Of a DNA stretch of 64,000 nt, positions 35,847 to 44,764 are shown one piece after another. Source of the stretch: Bog-473 sp963807775 (GTDB lineage: Bacteria; Actinomycetota; Acidimicrobiia; Acidimicrobiales; RAAP-2); assembly GCA_963807775.1 (NCBI GenBank), contig CAWECY010000008.1:13588-77587 (forward strand). Direction: 5' to 3'. The notes below the pieces were generated by a model. The model was not told the DNA's origin. It worked only from the letters and a program-made list of their open reading frames with translations, and searched no databases. The position numbers were made by a program, and so were the translations under genes. The stretch's first letter is position 1, and the number at the start of each line of letters is the position of its first letter.

Positions 35847-38060
35847 ATGCACCTGTTCCTCGAATACACCATCCTTGGCCTGGTCACCGGAGCGGTCTAC
35901 GGGATAGCCGCCTCGGGACTGGTCCTCACCTACACGACCTCGGGCATCTTCAACTTCGCCCAGGGGGCCATGGCCATGCTGGCGGCGTTCGCCTACTGGC
36001 AAGTCCGCTACGGCTGGAACTGGCCGGCACCCCTGGCGCTGTTCACCGTCCTGGCGGTCCTGGCACCGCTGTTGGGCCTCGTCCTCTACGTCGGCATCAT
36101 GCGAGGGCTGCGGGAGACCGCCGACGTGACCAAGATCGTGGTGACCATCGGCATCATGCTCGGGCTCATTGCGCTGGCCCAGTGGATCTGGAATCCCGGC
36201 GTGCCCCGGACCGACAACCTGTTCTTCGGCAACGCGGCGAAGTTCAAATTTCTCGGGGTCTACGTCACCGACCACGAGGCGATTGCCCTCGGGTGTGGCG
36301 TGCTCATTGCGGTCGGGATCCGGCTGCTGTTCACGAGCACCCGCACCGGGGTGGCGATGCGGGCGGTGGTCGACAACCCTGAGCTACTGCAGCTCAATGG
36401 CGGCAGGCCGCAACGGCTGGCCGCCATCTCCTGGGCCCTCGGCGGCGCGCTGGCGGCCCTGGCGGGCATCCTCATCACCCCGATCAGCGGCGGCACACTC
36501 GACGTGCACGTGCTGACCCTGCTCGTGCTGGATTCCATCGCCGCCGCCGTATTCGGGCGGCTGCGCAGCATCTGGGCCACCTTCGGCGGGGCGCTCATTC
36601 TCGGCTTGGCAACCACGTACGTGTTGGGCTATTTCCCCGACTCGTGGTCCTGGGCGTCGGACTTCCGCATCGCGCTACCCATGATCATGCTCTTCGTGGT
36701 CCTGTTGGTGCTGCCGCAGGAACGGCTGCGCGGCGCCACGCTCCTACGGACGCGGGAACGGTTCACCGTTCCTACCATACGGTCGGCCGTCACCTGGGGC
36801 GCGATCCTCGTGGTCGTCGTCCTGGCCCTGGAGCAGATCATGGGCAGCGCCGACATGTCGACCCTCACCCTCGGCATCACCTACGCCATCATCGCGCTCT
36901 CGCTCACCCTCCTCACCGGGTATGCCGGCGAAATCAACCTGGCCCCCGTCTCCTTCGGGGCGATTGCCACGATCATCGTGTTTCACCTCGGTCTCTCCGG
37001 TACAGGTTTGAACCAACGGATCACCGTCTGGGGCCTCTTCCTCGGGGTCGTGGTGACCGCGCTCGTCGGCGGGCTCATCGCGCTGCCCGCGCTCCGCCTG
37101 CGCGGCCTCTACCTCGCCCTGGCCACCCTCGCCTTCGGCGTGTTCGTCTCCGACATGATCCTCAATGACATCGCCCCCCACGTCCTGCCCATCTTCCACC
37201 TGCACTTCTCGATCTTCCCCAACGGCACCCTCCAGATCCCGCCGCCCAAACTCGGGCCCATCGATCTGAGCTCCGCCAAGACGTTCCTCACCACCTCGGT
37301 CCTCATCTTCGTGCTGATCGGGATCGGGCTAATCGCCCTGCGGCGCAGCAGTTACGGGCGGCGTCTCACCGCCATGAAGGACAGTCCGGCCGCCGCCGCC
37401 ACTCTCGGCCAGAACTTGGTGAAGCTGAAGCTGTCCGTGTTCATGCTCTCTGCGGCCATCGCGGCCGTCGGCGGTGTGCTCTTGTCGGTGTCCGCGGCCA
37501 GCGTCACCGCTGACACTTACATCATCTTCATCAGCCTGGCCCTGGTGATGCTGACCGTGGTGGGGGGTATCGGCAGCGTGGCGGGCGCCCTCATGGGCGG
37601 AGTTCTGGCCGGGACCGCGTTCACGGCCCTCTCCACCACCTTCACGAACTTGGCGACCGACCACGCCGGCGGGGGCGTCTGGAACTTCCTGGCCAACCTC
37701 TCCCTGGTGGCGCCAGCCGCGGTCGGCATCAGCCTCGGCCGCAACCCGAGCGGGGCGGTGCCGCAGATAGTGGCCAGCTACCGCCCGTTGTGGCGGGTCA
37801 AGGGGGTGCTCGCGCTCGGGGTGGCGGCCGAGGTGGTGGTGTACCTCCTCGTGCTGACCAAGGTCATGGGGAACTGGTGGTTCGTGCTGGCCTCGGTGCT
37901 CATCGCGCTCGTCGCGCCGGGAATTGGCCGGCTCGTGCGTCCAGATGCGTTCCGCGCCGAGCCCGCCGTACCGCCTCCGCCTACCGACCAGCCGGCCGCG
38001 ATCCCGGTGGCCCTCGACGGTGTGATGGCAGTGGAGGGCGTGGCCGATGCCCGATCTTGA
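35847..38060 (+). CDS. fused LivH-LivM permease of branched-chain-type ABC importer
   Basis: A 737-residue membrane protein joining both permeases. The N-terminal LivH half (1-290) has GLVTGAVYGIAASGLVLTY and the FNFAQGAMAM motif; the LivM half (about 310-640) has GYAGEINLAPVSFGAIA and RLRGLYLALATLAFG. About 16 membrane segments are visible, followed by an extra two-segment tail and a Pro-rich soluble end. Fusions of this pair are common in actinobacteria. It overlaps the LivG start by 14 bases. Confidence 0.92.
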   Translation: MHLFLEYTILGLVTGAVYGIAASGLVLTYTTSGIFNFAQGAMAMLAAFAYWQVRYGWNWPAPLALFTVLAVLAPLLGLVLYVGIMRGLRETADVTKIVVTIGIMLGLIALAQWIWNPGVPRTDNLFFGNAAKFKFLGVYVTDHEAIALGCGVLIAVGIRLLFTSTRTGVAMRAVVDNPELLQLNGGRPQRLAAISWALGGALAALAGILITPISGGTLDVHVLTLLVLDSIAAAVFGRLRSIWATFGGALILGLATTYVLGYFPDSWSWASDFRIALPMIMLFVVLLVLPQERLRGATLLRTRERFTVPTIRSAVTWGAILVVVVLALEQIMGSADMSTLTLGITYAIIALSLTLLTGYAGEINLAPVSFGAIATIIVFHLGLSGTGLNQRITVWGLFLGVVVTALVGGLIALPALRLRGLYLALATLAFGVFVSDMILNDIAPHVLPIFHLHFSIFPNGTLQIPPPKLGPIDLSSAKTFLTTSVLIFVLIGIGLIALRRSSYGRRLTAMKDSPAAAATLGQNLVKLKLSVFMLSAAIAAVGGVLLSVSAASVTADTYIIFISLALVMLTVVGGIGSVAGALMGGVLAGTAFTALSTTFTNLATDHAGGGVWNFLANLSLVAPAAVGISLGRNPSGAVPQIVASYRPLWRVKGVLALGVAAEVVVYLLVLTKVMGNWWFVLASVLIALVAPGIGRLVRPDAFRAEPAVPPPPTDQPAAIPVALDGVMAVEGVADARS

Positions 38061-38775
38061 GGTCGAAGGCGTGTGCATGGCCTTCGGAGGGGCCCAGGTA
38101 CTGAACGATGTGTCCCTGTCGGTGGCCGCCGGAGGGGTGACCGGCCTCATCGGGCCCAACGGAGCCGGCAAGACCACCCTGTTCAACATCGTCAGCGGCC
38201 TCCTGGAACCGAGGTCGGGCCGGGTGATGATCGGAGGGCGCGACGTGACCAAGGCAGGCCCGTCGGCGCGGGCGCGCCGGGGGCTTGCCCGCACCTACCA
38301 GCGACTCGAGCTCTTCACCTCGCTCACTGTGCGGGACAACATTCGGGTCGCCGGCGAAATTCGCAACACGTGGGGACGCCGGGGCCGGATCGACGTCACC
38401 GCCGAAACGGAACGGACGTTGGAGCTGGTGGGGCTGCGCGACGTGGCCGAGCGCGAGGTGAGCGAGCTGCCCACAGCCCGGGCCCGGGTGGTCGAGGTGG
38501 CCCGGGCTCTGATGACCCAGCCCAGGGTGCTCCTGCTCGACGAGCCCGCCTCCGGACAGACCGAGCAGGAGACGCTGGCCTTTGGGCGGATCCTCCGCCA
38601 GCTGGTCGAGGAGCGTGACCTCGCCATCTGTCTGGTCGAGCACGACGTCGGTCTCGTTATGGACACGTGCGAGGTGATCCACGTCCTCGACTACGGCGAG
38701 ATCATCGCCAGCGGCCCGCCCGAGCAGGTCAAGAACGACCCCGTCGTGGTGAACGCTTATCTGGGTACGCCGTGA
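38047..38775 (+). CDS. LivG-type ABC ATPase with degenerate signature motif
   Basis: A 242-residue ATPase: Walker A GPNGAGKTT, Walker B VLLLDEPASG, H-loop VEHDV. The signature (LSGGQ/LSYGQQ) position reads ELPTARARVVEVARAL, so the conserved Gly of the signature is Ala. The partner LivF keeps LSGGEQQ. One of the two composite ATP sites may therefore be impaired, as in asymmetric ABC pairs. Begins inside the permease gene and ends inside the start of the next ATPase (GTGA). Confidence 0.9.
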   Translation: MPDLEVEGVCMAFGGAQVLNDVSLSVAAGGVTGLIGPNGAGKTTLFNIVSGLLEPRSGRVMIGGRDVTKAGPSARARRGLARTYQRLELFTSLTVRDNIRVAGEIRNTWGRRGRIDVTAETERTLELVGLRDVAEREVSELPTARARVVEVARALMTQPRVLLLDEPASGQTEQETLAFGRILRQLVEERDLAICLVEHDVGLVMDTCEVIHVLDYGEIIASGPPEQVKNDPVVVNAYLGTP

Positions 38776-39485
38776 GCGAGCCTGTGCCGACGCCGATCTT
38801 CGAGCTGCGCGACATCCGGGCCGGCTACGGGGCCATTGAGGTCGTGCACGGGGTGAGCCTGGAGGTCCCCGCCGGTTCAGTGGTGGCCCTGCTCGGGCCG
38901 AATGGCGGAGGCAAGACCACCCTCCTGAACGTCTGTGCGGGAATCCTGGCTCCGACCGGGGGCGAGGTGCGCTTCGACGGCAACTCGGTGACCTTTGTCT
39001 CAGCCGACGGGCGAGCCCGGCGGGGCATCTGCACGATCCCCGAAGGGCGCGGGATCTTTCCCAACCTCAGCGTCCGGGAGAACCTGCTGATGGCCACCCA
39101 GGTCGGCGTGCCGATGGACCGTATCGAGGAGGTGGCCCTCGCCCAGTTTCCCAAGCTCGGACCCAAGCGCAAGCAGCTGGCCGGCACGCTGTCGGGAGGG
39201 GAGCAGCAAATGCTGGCCCTGGCGCGTGCCTTCGCCACGGACCCCAAGCTCCTCCTCCTCGACGAGCTCTCACTGGGCCTGGCCCCGATCGTCGTGGCCG
39301 AGCTTTACGAGAAGGTCCGCGAGCTGGCGGCCGCGGGCCTGTCGATCCTTCTGGTGGAGCAATTCGCACGCACCGCGCTGCCCATCGCCGACGCCGCGGC
39401 TGTGGTGCTGCAGGGCGTCATCGCGCATCAGGGATCCCCGGAAGAAATGGAGGAAGCGCTGTCCGCCAGCTATCTGGGCGGGTGA
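38772..39485 (+). CDS. LivF-type ABC ATPase
   Basis: A 237-residue ATPase with Walker A GPNGGGKTT, Q-loop region TIPEGRGIFPNLSVREN (a LivF hallmark), intact signature GTLSGGEQQML, Walker B LLLLDELSLGLAP and switch His position replaced by Gln in LLVEQFA, which is usual for LivF. GTG 38772 overlaps the previous stop; the longer frame is a shadow. Completes the importer operon. Confidence 0.92.
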   Translation: MSEPVPTPIFELRDIRAGYGAIEVVHGVSLEVPAGSVVALLGPNGGGKTTLLNVCAGILAPTGGEVRFDGNSVTFVSADGRARRGICTIPEGRGIFPNLSVRENLLMATQVGVPMDRIEEVALAQFPKLGPKRKQLAGTLSGGEQQMLALARAFATDPKLLLLDELSLGLAPIVVAELYEKVRELAAAGLSILLVEQFARTALPIADAAAVVLQGVIAHQGSPEEMEEALSASYLGG

Positions 39486-39564
39486 CCCCTACGACGTCCG
39501 GATCCGCCGCCGGAATGCGAAGTCTCGCTCTTCGGGCGCACCACGCGGCCGAACCACAAAGCTG

Positions 39565-39903
39565 CTACTCCTCGTCTCGGGGCTCACGCAGCCATTCCTC
39601 CGCCTCCGAGGCCAGGAGGTAACCACCCACCTCCTTTTGGAGTTCCGTGAATCCCACGTGCTCGGACTCGAACTGCTCCAGCCACTGCACGACATCTTCG
39701 ATAGTCGAGACGTCATAGTCCTTGTCGGTGTTCGCCGAGTAGATCACGAAGCGGTCGATATCGAAGCCGATGACGAGTCGCGATGCACCGTCCTCTCCGA
39801 AGCACCACATCGGCCCCTCGGTGTCGTGTTCGAGTCGCCAATGTGGCCGGCCACTCAAGAGAGCCTCAAGCAGGCGCCAGCCGTCCCCCGGATCGACCGT
39901 CAC
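39565..39903 (-). CDS. hypothetical protein, 112 residues
   Basis: Starts at GTG 39903 (MTVDPGDGWRLLEALLSG). Acidic, with an aromatic-rich centre (PMWCFGEDGASRLVIGFD) and a C-terminal helix ending REPRDEE; resembles small immunity/Imm-like proteins in composition but I do not recognise a family. Codon use looks coding, and it sits alone between two operons. Confidence 0.6.
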   Translation of the reverse strand: MTVDPGDGWRLLEALLSGRPHWRLEHDTEGPMWCFGEDGASRLVIGFDIDRFVIYSANTDKDYDVSTIEDVVQWLEQFESEHVGFTELQKEVGGYLLASEAEEWLREPRDEE

Positions 39904-40015
39904 GTGGCCAAGTCCTGACAGCTCAAGTCCTTGCTCGACAAACCGGTTCGTGGGAGCGGGTGGACTCTCGTCCGTCTCGGGACTCCACTCGACCGGCCGG
40001 GGGTCGAGGGCCAGC

Positions 40016-41176
40016 TCACTCGGCCGGTAACGTCATCAGCGCGTCCTCCAGATCGTGCAGGAGATCGTCAATCGTTTCGAGTCCCACACTGAGTCTCACA
40101 AGGTCGCCGGGCACCTCGTTGCTGGTGCCGGAGGTGCTCGCATGGGTCATCCGGGCCGGATGCTCAATGAGGCTTTCCACGGCGCCGAGACTCTCGGCCA
40201 ACGTGAAGATACGGGTCCGGGAGCAGAGCTCGACGGCAGCGCGTTCCCCTCCGTGCACGCTGAAACTGACCATGCCGCCGAAGGCGCGCATCTGCGTCTG
40301 TGCGACTTGGTGACCCGGGTGATCGGCAAGCGACGGATGGTGCACCTCTTTGACTGCCACATGGCCGCGTAGGAACTCGACGATGGCCAGAGCATTGGTG
40401 CAGTGCCGTTCCATCCGTACGCCCAACGTCTTGATCCCACGTTGCACGAGGAAGCAGTCGAAGGGCCCGGGAACCGCGCCGGCCGCATTCTGAAGGAACC
40501 CCAGCCGAGCCGCGATGTCCTGGTCAGAGGTCGCGGCAAAACCCCCGACGACGTCGGAGTGGCCACCAAGGTACTTGGTGGTCGAGTGCACGACGATGTC
40601 GGCCCCCAGGCTGAGGGGCTGCTGTATCCACGGCGTGGCAAAAGTGTTGTCCACGACGACGAGGGCTCCCCGACTGTGCGCGGCGGCGGATACGGCGGCG
40701 ATGTCGATGACCTGGAGCAACGGATTCGTGGGTGATTCCAGCCACACCATGCGCGTCGCCGGTCGCCACACTTCATCCATGTCGGAGAGGTCAACGGTGT
40801 CGACCACCAGCCCGGCTGGGCGGTGGATCGCCGTGGCCAATCGGAACGTTCCTCCGTAGCTGTCGGTCTGCATGACGAGATGGTCGCCTGGGCTCAAGAG
40901 CCGCATCACTGCGTCCTCGGCCGCCAGCCCACTGGCGAAGGCGAACCCGAAACTCGCCCCTTCGAGCAGCGCCAGGTGTCGCTCGAGGCTGGCGCGCGAC
41001 GGATTGCCCGACCGGGCGTACTCGAAGCCGCGATGTTGGCCGACGGCGTCCTGTTGGAAGGTCGTGGAAAGGTAGACAGGGGTGTTCACGGCTCCCGTGG
41101 CGGCGTCAGGAGATTCGCCGCCGTGCACCGCGTTGGTCTCGAACCCGAGTCCCTCGACGCCGGGCTGACCCGTCAC
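40016..41176 (-). CDS. cystathionine gamma-synthase/lyase (PLP, Cys/Met metabolism)
   Basis: A 386-residue Cys/Met-metabolism PLP enzyme. YARSGNPSRASLE, SYGGTFRL, VVDNTFATPW and the Schiff-base lysine K201 in HSTTKYLGGHSD are present. Paired with cystathionine beta-synthase it most likely acts as gamma-lyase in reverse transsulfuration (cystathionine to cysteine), although gamma-synthase activity cannot be excluded from sequence. Its ATG overlaps the stop of the beta-synthase gene (ATGA). Confidence 0.9.
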   Translation of the reverse strand: MTGQPGVEGLGFETNAVHGGESPDAATGAVNTPVYLSTTFQQDAVGQHRGFEYARSGNPSRASLERHLALLEGASFGFAFASGLAAEDAVMRLLSPGDHLVMQTDSYGGTFRLATAIHRPAGLVVDTVDLSDMDEVWRPATRMVWLESPTNPLLQVIDIAAVSAAAHSRGALVVVDNTFATPWIQQPLSLGADIVVHSTTKYLGGHSDVVGGFAATSDQDIAARLGFLQNAAGAVPGPFDCFLVQRGIKTLGVRMERHCTNALAIVEFLRGHVAVKEVHHPSLADHPGHQVAQTQMRAFGGMVSFSVHGGERAAVELCSRTRIFTLAESLGAVESLIEHPARMTHASTSGTSNEVPGDLVRLSVGLETIDDLLHDLEDALMTLPAE

Positions 41177-42852
41177 CGCGACCTCACCGCGTCGCCCGTC
41201 GCCAGAATCGCCAGCACGTCGGAGCGGGTAATGACTCCGACCGGGTGGCCGCGATCGAGAACGAGCAAGGCCGGTGCCCCCTCCAACCTTCTCACGGCCA
41301 CCTGGACCTGCTCTCCCGCCCCGACGGTGGGAAGCGGGCTGCCCATGACGTCGCTGACGAGGCGATCCAGCATGGACGAGTCGGCGAACGCCGAATCCAT
41401 GAGCTCACGCTCGGTGACACCCCCGACTACCTCGGCCAGGACCACCGGTGGTTCATGTTTGATCACGGGCATCTGACTCACGCCGTACTCGCGGAGGATG
41501 GCGATGGCCTCTCGGACGGTCTCGTCAGGATGTGTGTGGACAAGTGTCGGAAGTGACGCATCGCGGGCCGCCAATATGTCGTCTACCGTCGGTCCCGCGT
41601 CGTGCATGAACCCGTAGTCGGTCATCCACGCGTCGTTGTAGATCTTCGAGAGATAGCCGCGCCCGGAATCGGGGATATGGACCACAATGACCGCATCCAC
41701 CGGCAGGTCACGGCCGGCGATCAACGCTGCCGCGATGGCCGTTCCCCCGGATCCGCCGAGCAGGAGCCCTTCCTCGCGCGTGACCCGACGGGCGGTAGCG
41801 AAGCTCTCGGCGTCCGAGACGGCGATCACCCGGTCCACCACCGAGGGGTCATATGTCGAGGGCCAGAAGTCCTCGCCGATCCCTTCGACCAGGTATGGCC
41901 GTCCGGACCCGCCCGAATAGACAGAACCCTCAGGATCGGCGCCAATGATCTGGATCGAGGGATTCTGTTCCTTCAGAAAGCGACCAATGCCGGAAATGGT
42001 GCCTCCGGTTCCGATGCCGGCCACGAAGTGCGTAACACGACCCCGCGTCTGCTCCCAGATCTCCGGCCCCGCCGTCTCGTATTGGGACCGCGGATTTTGG
42101 GGGTTGTGGTACTGGTCGGGCTTCCACGCATTGGGAATCTCGCGCGCCAGGCGGTCCGAGACCGAATAGTAGGAGTCGGGGTGTTCAGGCGGCACCGAGG
42201 TCGGACAGACGATGACCTCGGCGCCATAAGCGCGCAGCAGGGCGATCTTGTCGACAGCGACCTTGTCGGGACAGACGAAGATGCATTTGTACCCCCGACG
42301 GGAAGCAACGATGGCCAGCCCGATACCGGTATTGCCACTGGTCGGTTCGACGATCGTGCCTCCGGGGACGAGCTGACCGGCCTGCTCGGCCGCTTCGATC
42401 ATGGAGAGTGCAATGCGGTCCTTTGATGATCCGCCCGGATTGAACATCTCGAGTTTGGCGACGAGGTGGCACTCCAAGCCGATGGCTGTTCGGTCCAGCC
42501 GGACCATCGGGGTGTGGCCTATCAATCCGACCACGGACTCAGCCACGTCCATGGGGGGTCCAGGATCGGTGACGGGACGGACGTCGACACCCATCAGCGT
42601 GAGGGAGAGCTCCGGAGGAACCGGCTCATCGGTGAAGAGCTCGGTCGGCAACCCGGCCCGCCGCAGACCAGCCGCAACGGGAGCCGCATCGGCCAGGGGT
42701 CCCCATACGCCGATCCGACGCGGGATCCTCGCCCGCAGGGAGCCGACGAGAGCCTCGAGCGATTCGTCCAGCCCGAGGCGGTGCACATGGCGGGATCGGT
42801 CCTGCAGTCGGGCCGGAGCCGGTGCACCGCCTACTACGACCAGGAGATCCAT
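41173..42852 (-). CDS. cbs: cystathionine beta-synthase with CBS pair and an N-terminal extra domain
   Basis: A 559-residue protein. From residue 101 it matches actinobacterial Cbs: LIGHTPMVRL, PLP lysine K144 in NPGGSSKDR, PTSGNTGIGLA, GTGGTISG, then two CBS domains (about 430-555; VREAIAILREYGVSQMPV). Residues 1-100 form an added domain (MDLLVVVGGAPAPARLQ, then Leu/Arg-rich) not found in the 464-residue mycobacterial enzyme. AAAGAGG just before ATG 42852 argues that the extension is translated; ATG 42552 is the conventional start. Condenses serine and homocysteine. Confidence 0.9.
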   Translation of the reverse strand: MDLLVVVGGAPAPARLQDRSRHVHRLGLDESLEALVGSLRARIPRRIGVWGPLADAAPVAAGLRRAGLPTELFTDEPVPPELSLTLMGVDVRPVTDPGPPMDVAESVVGLIGHTPMVRLDRTAIGLECHLVAKLEMFNPGGSSKDRIALSMIEAAEQAGQLVPGGTIVEPTSGNTGIGLAIVASRRGYKCIFVCPDKVAVDKIALLRAYGAEVIVCPTSVPPEHPDSYYSVSDRLAREIPNAWKPDQYHNPQNPRSQYETAGPEIWEQTRGRVTHFVAGIGTGGTISGIGRFLKEQNPSIQIIGADPEGSVYSGGSGRPYLVEGIGEDFWPSTYDPSVVDRVIAVSDAESFATARRVTREEGLLLGGSGGTAIAAALIAGRDLPVDAVIVVHIPDSGRGYLSKIYNDAWMTDYGFMHDAGPTVDDILAARDASLPTLVHTHPDETVREAIAILREYGVSQMPVIKHEPPVVLAEVVGGVTERELMDSAFADSSMLDRLVSDVMGSPLPTVGAGEQVQVAVRRLEGAPALLVLDRGHPVGVITRSDVLAILATGDAVRSR

Positions 42853-43285
42853 ACCGCCTCTTTACCACTTCCACCCGTGCCGCCGGCATGGGGACCCAGG
42901 CCGTCAAGAACGCAAAGGCCAAAGGCGTGGTGACGTCAACGGTCCGTGCGCAATGAACACGAGGCGCTCCTCGGGTGAATCTGCCACTTGCAGCGCCCGA
43001 CACAACCACCTCAGGCCGTCGACGTTGCAGATCAACGCCTCCGTTCGCGAGCTCATGGCGACCAACGTTGGCCACTCGTCGCTTGGGTGGCCTTGCCCTA
43101 CCGGCACGCCGCCGCAGGGCGAGGCAAGCCGATAGCGGATTACCCCGATGACACGATCAGCGCCGCTCGGGGGGCGGAGAGCCCAGTTCCGATCCGCCTC
43201 CGTCCGTGAGAAGCGGAGCCATCACGGTGTCATGGAACGCGGGCACCGAATTCGTTGACGAAACAGGTACGTCCCCCAAACACCC
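42853..43285. other. intergenic region, no supported gene
   Basis: About 430 bases upstream of cbs. A 67-codon minus-strand frame at 42904-43107 (from ATG 43059: MSSRTEALICNVDGLRWLCR) has mildly protein-like composition but no ribosome site or family match, so I leave it unannotated. The cbs promoter should be here. No riboswitch recognised. Confidence 0.4.
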
Positions 43286-43329
43286 TGGAGGCGGCGGGCG
43301 GAATCGAACCGCCGTACGGGGCTTTGCAG
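43286..43329 (-). pseudogene. 3' half of a tRNA-Cys gene (probable attachment site remnant)
   Basis: On the minus strand the sequence starts at an anticodon loop CTGCAAA (GCA anticodon), continues with the 3' anticodon stem GCCCC, a T-arm GGCGG TTCGATT CCGCC, the acceptor 3' strand CGCCGCC, discriminator T and an encoded CCA. Nothing 5' of the loop pairs: no GGCGGCG acceptor strand, D-arm or 5' anticodon stem lies upstream. The break is exactly at the anticodon loop, a classic crossover point for tRNA-targeting integrases. Confidence 0.75.
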
Positions 43330-43688
43330 TTACGAAAAGGGCGTTCGCTGTCGTTCTCGCAAATGCATATGTGCAGGTCACTTCATGTCTGGGTTCGACG
43401 TGATTCACCCTGATTCATGGCGCCTGTGGCATCCCGGTGGCATGGATCCAGTCGAACCAAGGCCGTCAAGGGACGCCGAAGGCGAGCGAGGACACGGAGC
43501 GCAGCGGAGGCCCGCAGCGTGCCCTTGACAGGCCGGAACGTTCGATCCCCACAGTGGTTGCTGCCTGGCCGTAGGGCCGGCCTGGAAGTCCTCGGGGGTC
43601 ACCCAAGACCGGTGAAGTGGGACGGTCTGGGCCCGCTCGGCACGTTGCGATCGGGGTCGATAACGGTGATCATCGATTGAAGGACGCT
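43330..43688. other. non-coding stretch next to the tRNA-Cys fragment
   Basis: About 360 bases without a credible gene. It contains a long imperfect hairpin (annotated separately) and protein-like Arg-rich frames that are composition artefacts. If the tRNA fragment marks an integration junction, this is the first DNA of the inserted element. Confidence 0.4.
43465..43529. repeat. long imperfect inverted repeat (hairpin)
   Basis: GTCAAGGGACGC at 43465-43476 pairs with GCGTGCCCTTGAC at 43517-43529, giving 12 pairs with one bulged G and a 40-base purine-rich loop. It may be a terminator-like or recombination-related structure; no T-run follows. Confidence 0.6.
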
Positions 43689-44150
43689 CTATCTGCGTCG
43701 TGGTCGACGAACCTGATCGAGTGGCGGAGCCGGCATACACAGACGGTCCCTAATGGCTGACCGGGCACGGTCCAGAACACCGAGATCGTCGTGGAGCACG
43801 CTGACGATGTCTGTCCCGGCAAGGATCACACCAAGTTCGAAGGCGATCTGGTCGGGTTCGGCGTCCTCGGGGAGTTCGCCGCTGTCGGCAGCGGCTCGTG
43901 CTTCTCGCCCCAGCAGGTCGCGCCATTGCTGCTGAACTCTGGCCACTTCATCGTGCATCCGCCCAGGGCGAGCACCCATTTCGGCGCCTGTCGCGACAAA
44001 AAAGCACCCGCCGGGGAAGATTCGCCGCTGGACATAGGAGAGATAGCCCTCACAAAGGGCCAGGAGACGTTGCTTTCCAGGCTCGGTGCTTGAGAGCGCT
44101 GGAGCGACCACTTCGGTAGCCGCACCCAGTCCCGGCGACTGGGGCAGCCT
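43689..44150 (-). pseudogene. TetR-family regulator, C-terminal fragment
   Basis: The 140-residue frame from GTG 44111 reads as a TetR_C ligand domain: CEGYLSYVQRRIFPGGCFFVATGAEMGARPG, then QQQWRDLLGREARAAADSGELP and FELGVILAGTDIVSVLHDD. The N-terminal DNA-binding helix-turn-helix is missing; the coding signal fades near 44150, where the SnoaL gene reads through in another frame. A deletion or recombination junction is the simplest explanation. Confidence 0.75.
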
Positions 44151-44647
44151 CCCGCCCCGCTTTTGGACCCGCGTCCGGTTAGGAATGCCCTTCGTACGTT
44201 TGTCCGATTGGCATCGTTAAACATATCGGAGACGATCAGCCACGACCCATCGTCCTGGCGTTGGAGGACCCGAAGGGAGTGGTTGTCCCTCTCCGCGATC
44301 TCGCCACCTCCGACGAGCTTCTGCCCCTCGACCTGCAAATGCGCTGACACCAGGACCACTTCGGGCGTGAGCACTCTGAGAGCGGTCTCAGGAGGAGCCT
44401 TCAGCGTCCCGGCATTGAAGTTGTGGTCGGAAAAGAGACCACGGAGATACTCCACGATCTCGTCCCCACCCTTCTTCACGGTTCCAAAGGCATTCACCCA
44501 ATCGGCGTCGGAGGCGTAGATGCCGGTGAGCTTCTCCGCGTCACGCTCCCGGAAACCAGTCATGAGTGAGATCAGGGTTGCACCGATGGCGTCTTGGTCA
44601 GCCTGAGGAAGGGATGAAATGTCAGTGTCGTCACCCGCGGGCGTCAT
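43826..44647 (-). CDS. SnoaL-like (SgcJ/EcaC) protein with read-through tail
   Basis: ATG 44647 has AAAGGAG five bases upstream. Residues 1-150 are a SnoaL/ketosteroid-isomerase-fold domain: MTGFRERDAEKLTGIYASDADWVN, VVLVSAHLQVEGQ, DDGSWLIVSDMFNDANR. The natural end should lie near 44190. After RRAFLTGRG the frame continues about 120 codons through the TetR fragment in the wrong frame, with no protein-like pattern. So a genuine domain has acquired a junk tail by a junction near 44150. Function of the domain: small-molecule isomerase or unknown. Confidence 0.7.
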   Translation of the reverse strand: MTPAGDDTDISSLPQADQDAIGATLISLMTGFRERDAEKLTGIYASDADWVNAFGTVKKGGDEIVEYLRGLFSDHNFNAGTLKAPPETALRVLTPEVVLVSAHLQVEGQKLVGGGEIAERDNHSLRVLQRQDDGSWLIVSDMFNDANRTNVRRAFLTGRGSKSGAGGCPSRRDWVRLPKWSLQRSQAPSLESNVSWPFVRAISPMSSGESSPAGAFLSRQAPKWVLALGGCTMKWPEFSSNGATCWGEKHEPLPTAANSPRTPNPTRSPSNLV

Positions 44648-44764
44648 GTCATCTCCTTTGATCGCTTAGCGCCGGTAGACCAGTAAGTGCAAAGCCTACG
44701 CCCGGTCCCGGCAGCGAGGACGGGAACATTCCTGGCATATCAAAGATGGTCCGTATAGGTGAAA

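Noticed and set aside
43206..43403. 65-codon plus-strand frame containing GGGGRNRTAVRG
   Set aside because: It is the antisense of the tRNA-Cys fragment; this peptide pattern is a known artefact of tRNA genes.
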